Source: Thermodesulfobacteriaceae bacterium
GTDB lineage: Bacteria; Desulfobacterota; Dissulfuribacteria; Dissulfuribacterales; UBA3076
Reading direction: 5' to 3'
Assembly (NCBI GenBank): GCA_012961845.1
Contig: DTYO01000257.1
Span: 1 to 10,459, forward strand
Length of the DNA stretch: 10,459 nt
Shown: piece by piece, positions 1 through 5,235 of the stretch
How positions within the stretch are numbered: position 1 is the stretch's first letter
Layout of the letters: each line of letters starts with the position of its first letter
The notes under the pieces: model-generated
What the model was told of the DNA's origin: nothing
Database searches by the model: none
What the model saw: only the letters and a program-made list of their open reading frames with translations
Made by a program: the position numbers and the translations under genes

Positions 1-1
1 G

Positions 2-322
2 AACCTGGACAAGTGGAACAGCCTTCCGCAGGATGTAAAAGCAGTCCTTGACGATCTCGCCAGAAAGCACTCCATATGGACGGGCAACTACGTAGATTAT
101 CACGGAAAGGAGTCCATCGAGTGGTCCAGAAAGAAATATTCGGTGGAGTTCATAGAGCTAGGAAAACAAGAAGACAGACTCTGGCATGAAAAAGTCAGGC
201 CGATAACAGAAAAATGGCTGAAAGAAACATCGGCCAGAGGACTCCCAGCCAGAAAATTTCTGGATGACCTCTATACCCTGAAGGCGAAATACGAAAAAAT
301 ACCGGTTAAGGAGATCCGGTAG
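2..322 (+). CDS. TRAP transporter solute-binding protein, DctP family (C-terminal part)
   Basis: The window opens inside this gene; the last 106 codons are present and end at TAG 320-322. The periplasmic DctP-type subunit binds a small organic acid or related solute and hands it to the DctQ/DctM membrane complex. The visible part begins NLDKWNSLPQDVKAVLDDLA, the 'W-x-x-L-P' plus amphipathic helix typical of the C-terminal third of this family. A charged helical tail follows with several W and Y residues (WTGNY, LWHEKV, ITEKWL) and ends KIPVKEIR. The family call rests on this pattern and on the dctQ-like and dctM-like genes directly downstream in the same orientation. The ligand-contacting region and the signal peptide lie outside the window, so the substrate cannot be inferred. 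The gene is separated from dctQ by 176 bases containing two inverted repeats. Confidence 0.85.
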   Translation, partial: NLDKWNSLPQDVKAVLDDLARKHSIWTGNYVDYHGKESIEWSRKKYSVEFIELGKQEDRLWHEKVRPITEKWLKETSARGLPARKFLDDLYTLKAKYEKIPVKEIR

Positions 323-357
323 GCCGGAAAAACAACTCTGCTCACAGGCCACTGCAT

Positions 358-424
358 CTGCAGCACTGGAGGACAATCGAAGCACAGAAAATACGCTTTC
401 ATGTCCTCCGCTTTGCAGCTGCAG
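358..424 (+). repeat. Large imperfect inverted repeat between dctP and dctQ
   Basis: Three nested complementary blocks can be read: CTGCAG 358-363 with CTGCAG 419-424; GGAGGACA 368-375 with TGTCCTCC 402-409 (perfect, 8 bp); and GAAGC 379-383 with GCTTT 395-399 (one G-T pair). In RNA this would be a long interrupted hairpin of about 67 nt. No T tract follows, so it does not look like an intrinsic terminator. Its place after the solute-binding protein gene suits an mRNA-stabilising or processing structure. That role is inferred from position. Confidence 0.45.
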
Positions 425-459
425 GGCATCCGGCCGAGGCAGAAACCGGTACTATTTCC

Positions 460-484
460 AGGGCACCTCCGAGAGAGGTGCCCT
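460..484 (+). repeat. Perfect 10-bp inverted repeat just upstream of dctQ
   Basis: AGGGCACCTC (460-469), a five-base loop CGAGA (470-474) and GAGGTGCCCT (475-484) form a perfect GC-rich hairpin ending 14 bases before the dctQ ATG. Only TCCTGG follows, with no T run, so termination is unlikely. The right arm contains GAGAGGTG, the best purine-rich Shine-Dalgarno-like stretch before dctQ although it lies rather far from the ATG. Folding would hide it. Lower dctQ translation relative to dctP, or a 3' end stabiliser for dctP mRNA, are the likeliest roles (inference). Confidence 0.55.
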
Positions 485-498
485 CCTGGTAACGTATA

Positions 499-1020
499 AT
501 GAAAAGACTGCATCTAATCCACAGGGCCATGGAACCTCTCAGACTCATTACGGACACATGCAACCGATGGATGATGATACTTGCGTGCGGAACCCTTGTA
601 GTCACCATGATCACTGCCGTTCTGAACATGGTCCTCAGGCCGTTGAACATGCCTATTACAGGGTCTTTTGAACTCATGGGGTTCGGCTCTGCTGTAATTG
701 CTTCCTTCGGTCTGGGCAGTAGTCAGGCAGAAAAGGTCCACATAGCGGTAGACATATTGTTTCGGCGTCTCCCTGAACGTTTCAGGTTCTTTATGAAGAT
801 GACAGGCGATCTGTCGTGCATGCTGTTTTTCTGCCTGATCTGCTACAGTCTGCTGCGCCTAGCCTGGAACATGCTCGGTTCAGGAGAAGTGTCTGAAACC
901 CTGAGAATACCATACTACCCTTTCATTCTCGCTGTAGCGGTTGGATTCGCAGGGCTCTGCCTGAATCTGTTCCTGGATTTCCTGCACAGTCTTTACAAGT
1001 CATTTTCTGTCCAGACATGA
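499..1020 (+). CDS. TRAP transporter small membrane subunit, DctQ family
   Basis: This 173-residue protein should be the four-helix DctQ component that pairs with DctM in the inner membrane. Hydrophobic segments lie near residues 26-46, 56-73, 99-120 and 137-162, the usual four. Between the second and third sits the family-like stretch SFELMGFGSAVIASFGLG followed by HIAVDILFRRLP, matching the conserved E..G......HI.VD pattern of DctQ. The length is normal for the family. I keep the ATG at 499, although no well-spaced Shine-Dalgarno precedes it. A second ATG at 529 (residue 11) is possible and would still keep all helices. The hairpin at 460-484 lies directly upstream. The gene is cotranscribed with the dctP-like gene before it and, in all likelihood, with dctM 139 bases downstream. 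Substrate unknown. Confidence 0.86.
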   Translation: MKRLHLIHRAMEPLRLITDTCNRWMMILACGTLVVTMITAVLNMVLRPLNMPITGSFELMGFGSAVIASFGLGSSQAEKVHIAVDILFRRLPERFRFFMKMTGDLSCMLFFCLICYSLLRLAWNMLGSGEVSETLRIPYYPFILAVAVGFAGLCLNLFLDFLHSLYKSFSVQT

Positions 1021-1159
1021 ATATCCTGGTTCCCAGTGCGGACATAAAAAAAACAAGCGGCTGTGCGGCCTCTATTTTGGACATAGATTTTTCCGCCCGA
1101 CACAGAGAGCAGGCGAAAAAAGCATTTGCCCACTGCCTGAAGCCGGAACATTATTCCTG

Positions 1160-2464
1160 ATGGACCCGTGTACCGTAGGTATATTAGGCATTGCGGCCCT
1201 TCTTGCGGTGTTGTTCTTGTTCAAGATCCCCGTAGGTTTTGCCATGGCACTGGTGGGCTTTGCCGGTTTCGCGTGGGTGGTAAGTCCTACTGCGGCAATC
1301 AGTTCGGCCGGCAATGCCGTCTGGCAGACTTTTTCTTCCTATGGACTTGCTGTCATCCCGTTTTTCATTTTCATGGGAAACATCTGTTTTCAGGCAGGAG
1401 TCAGCAACCGCCTGTATAATACTGCCCATGCCTGGATCGGCCATATCCGCGGCGGCATTGCCATGGCCACCATTATGGCCTGTGCAGGCTTTGCAGCCAT
1501 ATGCGGATCTAATGCCGCCACAGCGGCCACCATGAGTGCGGTTGCACTGCCTGAAATGAAAAAACTCGGGTACAGAGACTGCTTGAACACCGGAGCGGTT
1601 GCCAGCGGAGCCACACTGGGAGTCATCATACCCCCGAGTGTAGTTCTGATTGTGATCGGGCTGTCCACCGGCGAGTCCATAGCAAAGCTCTTTTTTGCCG
1701 CTCTCCTGCCGGGGCTGATCCTGTCGGCATCACTGTTAGTGACCGTCTTTGCCATATGCAGGATACACCCTGAATGGGGACCATCCAGCCCCAGAACATC
1801 CTTCAGGCAGAAACTCGCAAGTCTGCCAGGGTCGGTGGAAATGCTGATACTTTTCTGCCTGGTGATGGCAGGCCTTTATCTGGGCTGGTTTACCCCCACC
1901 GAAGCAGGGGCTGCAGGAGCCTTTTTTTCTCTGACGATCGCAATCGCCGGCCGCAACATCACGTGGAAAAAATTTGCAGCAGCCATGAAGGACACCGTAC
2001 ACACCTCCAGCATGATCCTGATTATTGTGGCAGGGGCCGTGATCTTCGGCAAATTTCTGACCATCACCCGTCTCCCATACGAAACTGCAGACTGGGTGGC
2101 CGGCCTGCCTGTACCGCGGTCGGTGATTCTGATGATGATGCTCGCCATCTATATCTTCGGCGGGGCGATCATGGATGCCCTAGGGCTCCTCATGATCACT
2201 ATTCCAATCTTTTTCCCTGTTGCCGAGAAACTCGGCTATAATCCCCTGTGGTTTGCTGTAATAATCACCATAATCACATCAATGGGGGCTATTACACCTC
2301 CTGTGGGGATTAACACTTATATCGTGGCAGGGATGGCAGGCGATGTTCCGCTGAGTTCGGTGTTCAGAGGGGTCACCTATTTTCTCGGTGCATTTGCCGC
2401 ATGCATCGCGCTGATGCTGCTCTTCCCTTCCCTAGCGACCATGCTCCCGGAACTGCTGAGGTGA
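1160..2464 (+). CDS. TRAP transporter large permease subunit, DctM family
   Basis: This 434-residue protein is the ion-coupled permease of the TRAP system and is hydrophobic throughout, with about a dozen membrane segments. Family signatures are clear: IPVGFAMALVG near residue 23, GSNAATAATMSAVALPEM at 116-133, GATLGVIIPPS at 150-160, and near the C-terminus ITIPIFFPV, then MGAITPPVGINTY around 376-388. The length is that of a stand-alone DctM, not a DctQM fusion. The ATG at 1160 gives the expected N-terminus (MDPCTVGILGIAALL) but has only a weak ribosome binding site. Upstream the same frame stays open, with no ATG, GTG or TTG, through the whole 139-base gap and back to a stop at 962 inside dctQ. 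The stop codon (2462-2464) touches the stop of the convergent response regulator gene, and no terminator separates them. Substrate not predictable. Confidence 0.93.
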   Translation: MDPCTVGILGIAALLAVLFLFKIPVGFAMALVGFAGFAWVVSPTAAISSAGNAVWQTFSSYGLAVIPFFIFMGNICFQAGVSNRLYNTAHAWIGHIRGGIAMATIMACAGFAAICGSNAATAATMSAVALPEMKKLGYRDCLNTGAVASGATLGVIIPPSVVLIVIGLSTGESIAKLFFAALLPGLILSASLLVTVFAICRIHPEWGPSSPRTSFRQKLASLPGSVEMLILFCLVMAGLYLGWFTPTEAGAAGAFFSLTIAIAGRNITWKKFAAAMKDTVHTSSMILIIVAGAVIFGKFLTITRLPYETADWVAGLPVPRSVILMMMLAIYIFGGAIMDALGLLMITIPIFFPVAEKLGYNPLWFAVIITIITSMGAITPPVGINTYIVAGMAGDVPLSSVFRGVTYFLGAFAACIALMLLFPSLATMLPELLR

Positions 2465-2824
2465 TCAGGAAGAAAGAAGCTCAGCGACCTTGTTTTCCAA
2501 CTCCTCTTTATCGATGGGCTTCACACAATAGTCGTTTGCCCCGATACTCAGCGATTCCCTTGCGGTTTCTATGGTAGGATAGCCGGTAAGCATCATTGCC
2601 TTTATCTCAGGCCTTATCTTCTTGAGTTCTTCCAGAACCTCCAGCCCACTCATTTTCTTCAGTTTGATATCCAGAATAGCCAGATCCAGCTCATTCTTCC
2701 GTGCAAAATCCAAGGCTTCCTCTTCTTCTGAAAAAGGAAAGACCTCATGACCCTTTTTGGATAGAATTTTCCTAATAAGGATACCCGCATCGATTACGTC
2801 ATCCACTACAATGATCTTTGCCAC
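2465..2824 (-). CDS. Single-domain response regulator (CheY-like receiver)
   Basis: The 119-residue product is one receiver domain and nothing else. The acidic pair D8-D9 (IIVVDDV), the phosphoacceptor D52 (LAILDIKL), T80 (MMLTGYP), the aromatic Y99 (NDYCVKPID) and K102-P103 are all in place, so it should be phosphorylated on D52 by a histidine kinase or phosphotransfer protein. No output domain and no kinase gene lie nearby, so it probably acts through protein contacts as an orphan regulator. The start is GTG (complement of CAC 2822-2824), preceded by GGAGGG five bases upstream, a strong Shine-Dalgarno sequence. It faces away from a candidate promoter at 2905-2932. Its stop abuts dctM stop to stop. 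Control of the TRAP operon is conceivable but not shown; a receiver alone cannot bind a promoter in the usual way. Confidence 0.93.
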   Translation of the reverse strand: MAKIIVVDDVIDAGILIRKILSKKGHEVFPFSEEEEALDFARKNELDLAILDIKLKKMSGLEVLEELKKIRPEIKAMMLTGYPTIETARESLSIGANDYCVKPIDKEELENKVAELLSS

Positions 2825-2904
2825 CTTATCCCTCCATTCAGAAAAAAACGCCTACGAATCCTGTTGATATAACTACCGTCCTTAACTAACTTTTATTTTC
2901 TCAT

Positions 2905-2932
2905 TTTATAATCCGGATCACCTGATTGGCAA
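2905..2932 (-). promoter_or_regulatory. Candidate sigma70-type promoter for the response regulator
   Basis: On the minus strand TTGCCA (complement of 2927-2932) is followed after 16 bases by TATAAA (complement of 2905-2910). Each box differs from consensus at one position. The boxes point at the response regulator start at 2824, leaving a leader of about 70-75 bases. The spacer contains the palindrome ATCCGGAT. The whole site lies in one copy of the diverged repeat described here, so the match may partly reflect that repeat. Confidence 0.4.
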
Positions 2933-2947
2933 GTTTTTCGAAAATAC
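2909..2947 (-). repeat. Diverged ~39-base repeat, copy A
   Basis: Read on the minus strand this begins GTATTTTCG and runs through AAACTTGCCAATCAGG to GATCCGGATT. It aligns without gaps to copy B (25 of 36 bases in the core) and copy C (25 of 39). Shared blocks are TTC, ACT.GC.A and ATCC.G. Its orientation is opposite to the other two, so A and B together form an imperfect inverted repeat about 490 bases apart. Confidence 0.5.
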
Positions 2948-3268
2948 AGAAGACTGGAATCGTCCCCGTTCCCAGGCCGATAATCCCTCCGCCCGGCACA
3001 TTGCCGTGCTTCCTGAAGAGGCAGTCTGACCAGCAGAAAAGACGGATCATCCGGTAAACGAGTACTTTATGGTTGTTTTCGAGGCACATCCAAAGGCTGC
3101 GGTGTTCCACTAAAACAGGCCATGGTTAGGGCGGGCCTGTAATCCGGACTGTGCGCTTCAACTGCCGACCAAACGCTAATTGATATGAATTACATTGAGT
3201 TGCACAGAACAGCGTAAGTCAATATACCGCACCAGAAAGGTGCAACGAATTCAACTAAAAAAGTGTTC

Positions 3269-3358
3269 GGCACTTGAAACCGGGAGGGATTTGCGATTTC
3301 ACCAGCTCGACTGCATTGTCAGGAATTTGAAGTGCCAAAGTACGTCTGTATCCCCTCC
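3269..3358. repeat. Two interlocked inverted repeats
   Basis: GGCACTT 3269-3275 is complementary to AAGTGCC 3330-3336, with flanking TT/AA and AAA/TTT pairs beyond single mismatches. GGAGGGAT 3283-3290 is complementary to ATCCCCTCC 3350-3358 apart from one extra C. The order left-left-right-right means the two pairings cross, as in an RNA pseudoknot. It may be chance; there is no other support for an RNA gene. Confidence 0.3.
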
Positions 3359-3363
3359 GCCTT

Positions 3364-3402
3364 ACATCTTCGTCAAACTCGCTAACCGAATAATCCGGGT
3401 TG
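3364..3402 (+). repeat. Diverged ~39-base repeat, copy B
   Basis: This copy runs from ACATCTTCG through CGCTAACCGAATAATCC to GGGTTG. It matches copy C at 26 of 37 ungapped positions, including the exact ten bases CGAATAATCC, and copy A at 25 of 36. One frame reads FVKLANRIIRVE, against FEKLANQVIRII in copy A. This is either residual coding similarity or a by-product of the DNA similarity. Confidence 0.5.
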
Positions 3403-3597
3403 AAAGTAAACATCGAACATCTGATGAAAAACCGGAAGCACAAGGGAGGCGGCAGACGGAACGGGAGAGTCCTGGAATGTTCTCTACCTGCGCCCGGGTA
3501 CCTCCCGGTCTGTGTCACCATCAGGGCCAGCTTAAAAAATATGAGATGAGTCTTCCGTTCCGATCGCCTTCATCTGCTGAATAAGCTGCCGGGACAA

Positions 3598-3618
3598 GTC
3601 ATGTTTTCTGAACATGAC
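3598..3618. repeat. Perfect 8-bp hairpin
   Basis: GTCATGTT (3598-3605), a five-base spacer TTCTG, then AACATGAC (3611-3618). It has no T tract on either side and no flanking gene close enough to assign a role. It could be an operator-like dyad or part of a larger RNA fold. Confidence 0.4.
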
Positions 3619-3790
3619 ATACAGAGCGCAATCGACACAGGGGGCAACAGACATTGAAGCCGGAACCGGCGTACAGCGGATTCCCAATAAGTAGTCAGGG
3701 AACCGGATAGTGAAACTGCCGGATACCCATTTCCCGGAAGAGCTGAAGAGACCATGACATCACCTTATTTCGCCGGTGACGAAGTTGACG

Positions 3791-3829
3791 GCATTTTCTG
3801 GACACTTGCCATACGAATAATCCTGGATA
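3791..3829 (+). repeat. Diverged ~39-base repeat, copy C
   Basis: This copy runs from GCATTTTCTGG through ACTTGCCATACGAATAATCC to TGGAT. The register is the same as in copies A and B with no gaps. Unlike them, the corresponding frame is interrupted by a stop (TAA 3818-3820), so protein coding is not the conserved property here. It sits about 210 bases before tsaD. Confidence 0.45.
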
Positions 3830-3833
3830 ATAT
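3806..3833 (+). promoter_or_regulatory. Weak candidate promoter upstream of tsaD
   Basis: TTGCCA 3806-3811, a 16-base spacer, then TAATAT 3828-3833, the same -35 box and spacing as the candidate on the minus strand at 2905-2932. The -10 box matches consensus at only four of six positions. It lies in copy C of the repeat and would give tsaD a leader of about 200 bases containing the hairpin at 3914-3936. Confidence 0.25.
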
Positions 3834-3913
3834 GTTGGTACGTGAGTTCCACAGTGTCTTTATTTTCTGTGGACATTTCCGGCTGACATCCCGGAATCAT
3901 ACAGATCCCGGAG

Positions 3914-3936
3914 GGCCGGGGTGGTTTTACCCGGCC
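3914..3936 (+). repeat. GC-rich hairpin in the probable tsaD leader
   Basis: GGCCGGG (3914-3920) and CCCGGCC (3930-3936) form a perfect 7-bp stem around a nine-base loop GTGGTTTTA. No T run follows within the next bases, so an intrinsic terminator is unlikely. It lies about 100 bases upstream of the tsaD start and could affect the leader RNA if transcription begins upstream of it. Confidence 0.35.
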
Positions 3937-4037
3937 TATGATTGGCCACCCAATGTTGAGACAATGGCCATCCTGAAATGTTTTTTGACGCCGGGCACAA
4001 GGATCGTTTGAGACCGCCGGAGCGGAAATCGAATAAT

Positions 4038-5099
4038 ATGGCAGGGAAACACTGCACAAAAAGGAATTCAAGACAAGGACCGGAGCTGGTCCTAGCAATA
4101 GAGTCATCCTGTGACGAAACTGCTGCGGCAGTATTGAAAAACGGTACCTGCCTGCTGAGCAATATAGTCGCTTCACAGATCGACATCCACAGGCAATACG
4201 GCGGCATTGTACCCGAACTGGCATCGAGACACCATCTGAAGGATATTTACAGGGTCGTGGAAAAGGCCCTTTCAGATGCCTCACTGGAAATTTCATCCAT
4301 AGATGCCATAGCGGTAACCCAGGGACCCGGACTGGTGGGCTCCCTTGTAGTGGGCCTTTCATTCGCCAAGGCCATTGCCCTTGCCAGGGGAATACCGTTT
4401 ACAGGGGTGAACCATCTCCACGCGCATCTGTGTTCAGCATTTCTTCAGGACAGAAGACCGGAATTTCCATTTATAGGGCTGGTCGTGTCAGGCGGGCATA
4501 CCAGTATCTACCTGGTCAGGGACATGCTTTCAGCCAAACTTCTCGGCCGCACAAGAGACGATGCGGCTGGCGAGGCCTTTGACAAGGTGGCAAAAATCCT
4601 GGGGCTGGATTATCCTGGAGGACCGGTGATAAGCAGACTGGCGGCCAGCGGTGATCCCGATGCCTTTTCCTATCCCAGAGCCATATTACCTGATACGCCC
4701 CTTGACTTCAGTTTCAGCGGTCTTAAAACTTCAGTACTGACATCCGTAAAAAGAATGACAGGAGACGGTAAACTCCCTGTTCCAGACATATGTGCCTCTT
4801 TTCAGGAGGCGGTAGTCGATGTGCTCGTGAAAAAAACCATCACGGCGGCCCGGGAACACGGAATCCATGAAATAGTGGTGACAGGTGGAGTGGCTGCCAA
4901 TCCGAGACTCAGGCAGAAATTGACTGAAACAGCTGAAAATATCGGTTACTCATCCTATTTTCCGGATCCTGAATTATGTACGGACAATGCTGCGATGATA
5001 GCCAAAGCAGGCTACCATCAGCTCAAAGCCGGAATTGAAGCAGGAGATGATGCGGATGTATATTCAAGGATCCAGCCTGGATGTAAAACCGCCCTCTGA
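4038..5099 (+). CDS. tsaD: tRNA N6-adenosine threonylcarbamoyltransferase TsaD
   Basis: TsaD transfers the threonylcarbamoyl group made by TsaC onto A37 of ANN-decoding tRNAs, acting in the cytoplasm with TsaB and TsaE. The ASKHA-type sequence is complete: VLAIESSCDETAAAVL from residue 18, the metal-binding H126 and H130 (NHLHAHL), VSGGHTSIYLV at 150-160, the DDAAGEAFDKVAKILGLDYP block at 174-193, FSFSGLKTSVL, VVTGGVAANPRLRQKL and the metal-binding D316 in CTDNAAM. I chose ATG 4038 (353 residues); it leaves 17 residues before the conserved start, with GGAG about 15 bases upstream. The frame also has an ATG at 3978, which adds 20 residues unlike the family and lacks a ribosome binding site. 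TsaB and TsaE are not in the window. The gene heads the tsaD-DUF2062-rsmA cluster. Confidence 0.96.
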   Translation: MAGKHCTKRNSRQGPELVLAIESSCDETAAAVLKNGTCLLSNIVASQIDIHRQYGGIVPELASRHHLKDIYRVVEKALSDASLEISSIDAIAVTQGPGLVGSLVVGLSFAKAIALARGIPFTGVNHLHAHLCSAFLQDRRPEFPFIGLVVSGGHTSIYLVRDMLSAKLLGRTRDDAAGEAFDKVAKILGLDYPGGPVISRLAASGDPDAFSYPRAILPDTPLDFSFSGLKTSVLTSVKRMTGDGKLPVPDICASFQEAVVDVLVKKTITAAREHGIHEIVVTGGVAANPRLRQKLTETAENIGYSSYFPDPELCTDNAAMIAKAGYHQLKAGIEAGDDADVYSRIQPGCKTAL

Positions 5100-5122
5100 G
5101 CCGGTCTGTCCCCTGGAAATTA

Positions 5123-5149
5123 CCGGTGGCATCTCATATGTGCCGCCGG
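5123..5149 (+). repeat. Hairpin in the tsaD - DUF2062 interval
   Basis: CCGGTGGCA (5123-5131) pairs with TGCCGCCGG (5141-5149) over nine positions with one G-T pair and a nine-base loop, starting 24 bases after the tsaD stop. No T tract follows, so I do not call it a terminator. Readthrough into the next gene is expected. Confidence 0.35.
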
Positions 5150-5235
5150 CAGGCAGCCGGAGGACAGGGAGTACGCCTTCATGCCTGCCGTCCTGCATTT
5201 ACGGCACGCTGTGAGCAGATACAAATCGGGAGGTT

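Larger units (their letters stand above)
2825..4037. other. Long stretch without a convincing gene
   Basis: About 1.2 kb between the divergent response regulator and tsaD. Open frames here are short, begin without Shine-Dalgarno sequences, and their translations do not resemble any family I recognise. What the stretch does hold: three diverged copies of a ~39-base repeat, three exact TAATCCGG words (2909, 3140, 3391) plus a near copy at 3818, interlocked inverted repeats at 3269-3358, hairpins at 3598-3618 and 3914-3936, and outward-facing promoter-like sites near both ends. It could be decayed coding DNA, a small non-autonomous element, or a structured RNA gene. Nothing in the sequence settles which. 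Confidence 0.5.

Noticed and set aside
460..484. Intrinsic terminator after dctP
   Set aside because: The stem is perfect, but it is followed by TCCTGG rather than a T run, and dctQ/dctM need readthrough.
1774..2241. 155-codon plus-strand frame inside dctM
   Set aside because: Its translation is rich in R, H, S and P and out of frame with a clear membrane permease; a frame shadow.
2901..3110. 69-codon minus-strand frame upstream of the response regulator
   Set aside because: No ribosome binding site, and it overlaps the candidate promoter and repeat copy A; its end (KLANQVIRI) resembles copy B only because the DNA is repeated.
3195..3584. 129-codon plus-strand frame in the gene-free block
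   Set aside because: No Shine-Dalgarno, low-complexity basic composition, and no family resemblance. I treat it as non-coding, with the similarity around KLANRIIRVE explained by the DNA repeat.
2825..4037. CRISPR array, tRNA, group II intron or riboswitch in the long intergenic block
   Set aside because: No regularly spaced identical repeats, no cloverleaf with a T-loop, no domain V-like hairpin, and no known riboswitch core could be read.
3760..4362. 200-codon minus-strand open frame
   Set aside because: It overlaps the start of tsaD antisense, has no family features, and is rich in R, P and S like other shadow frames.
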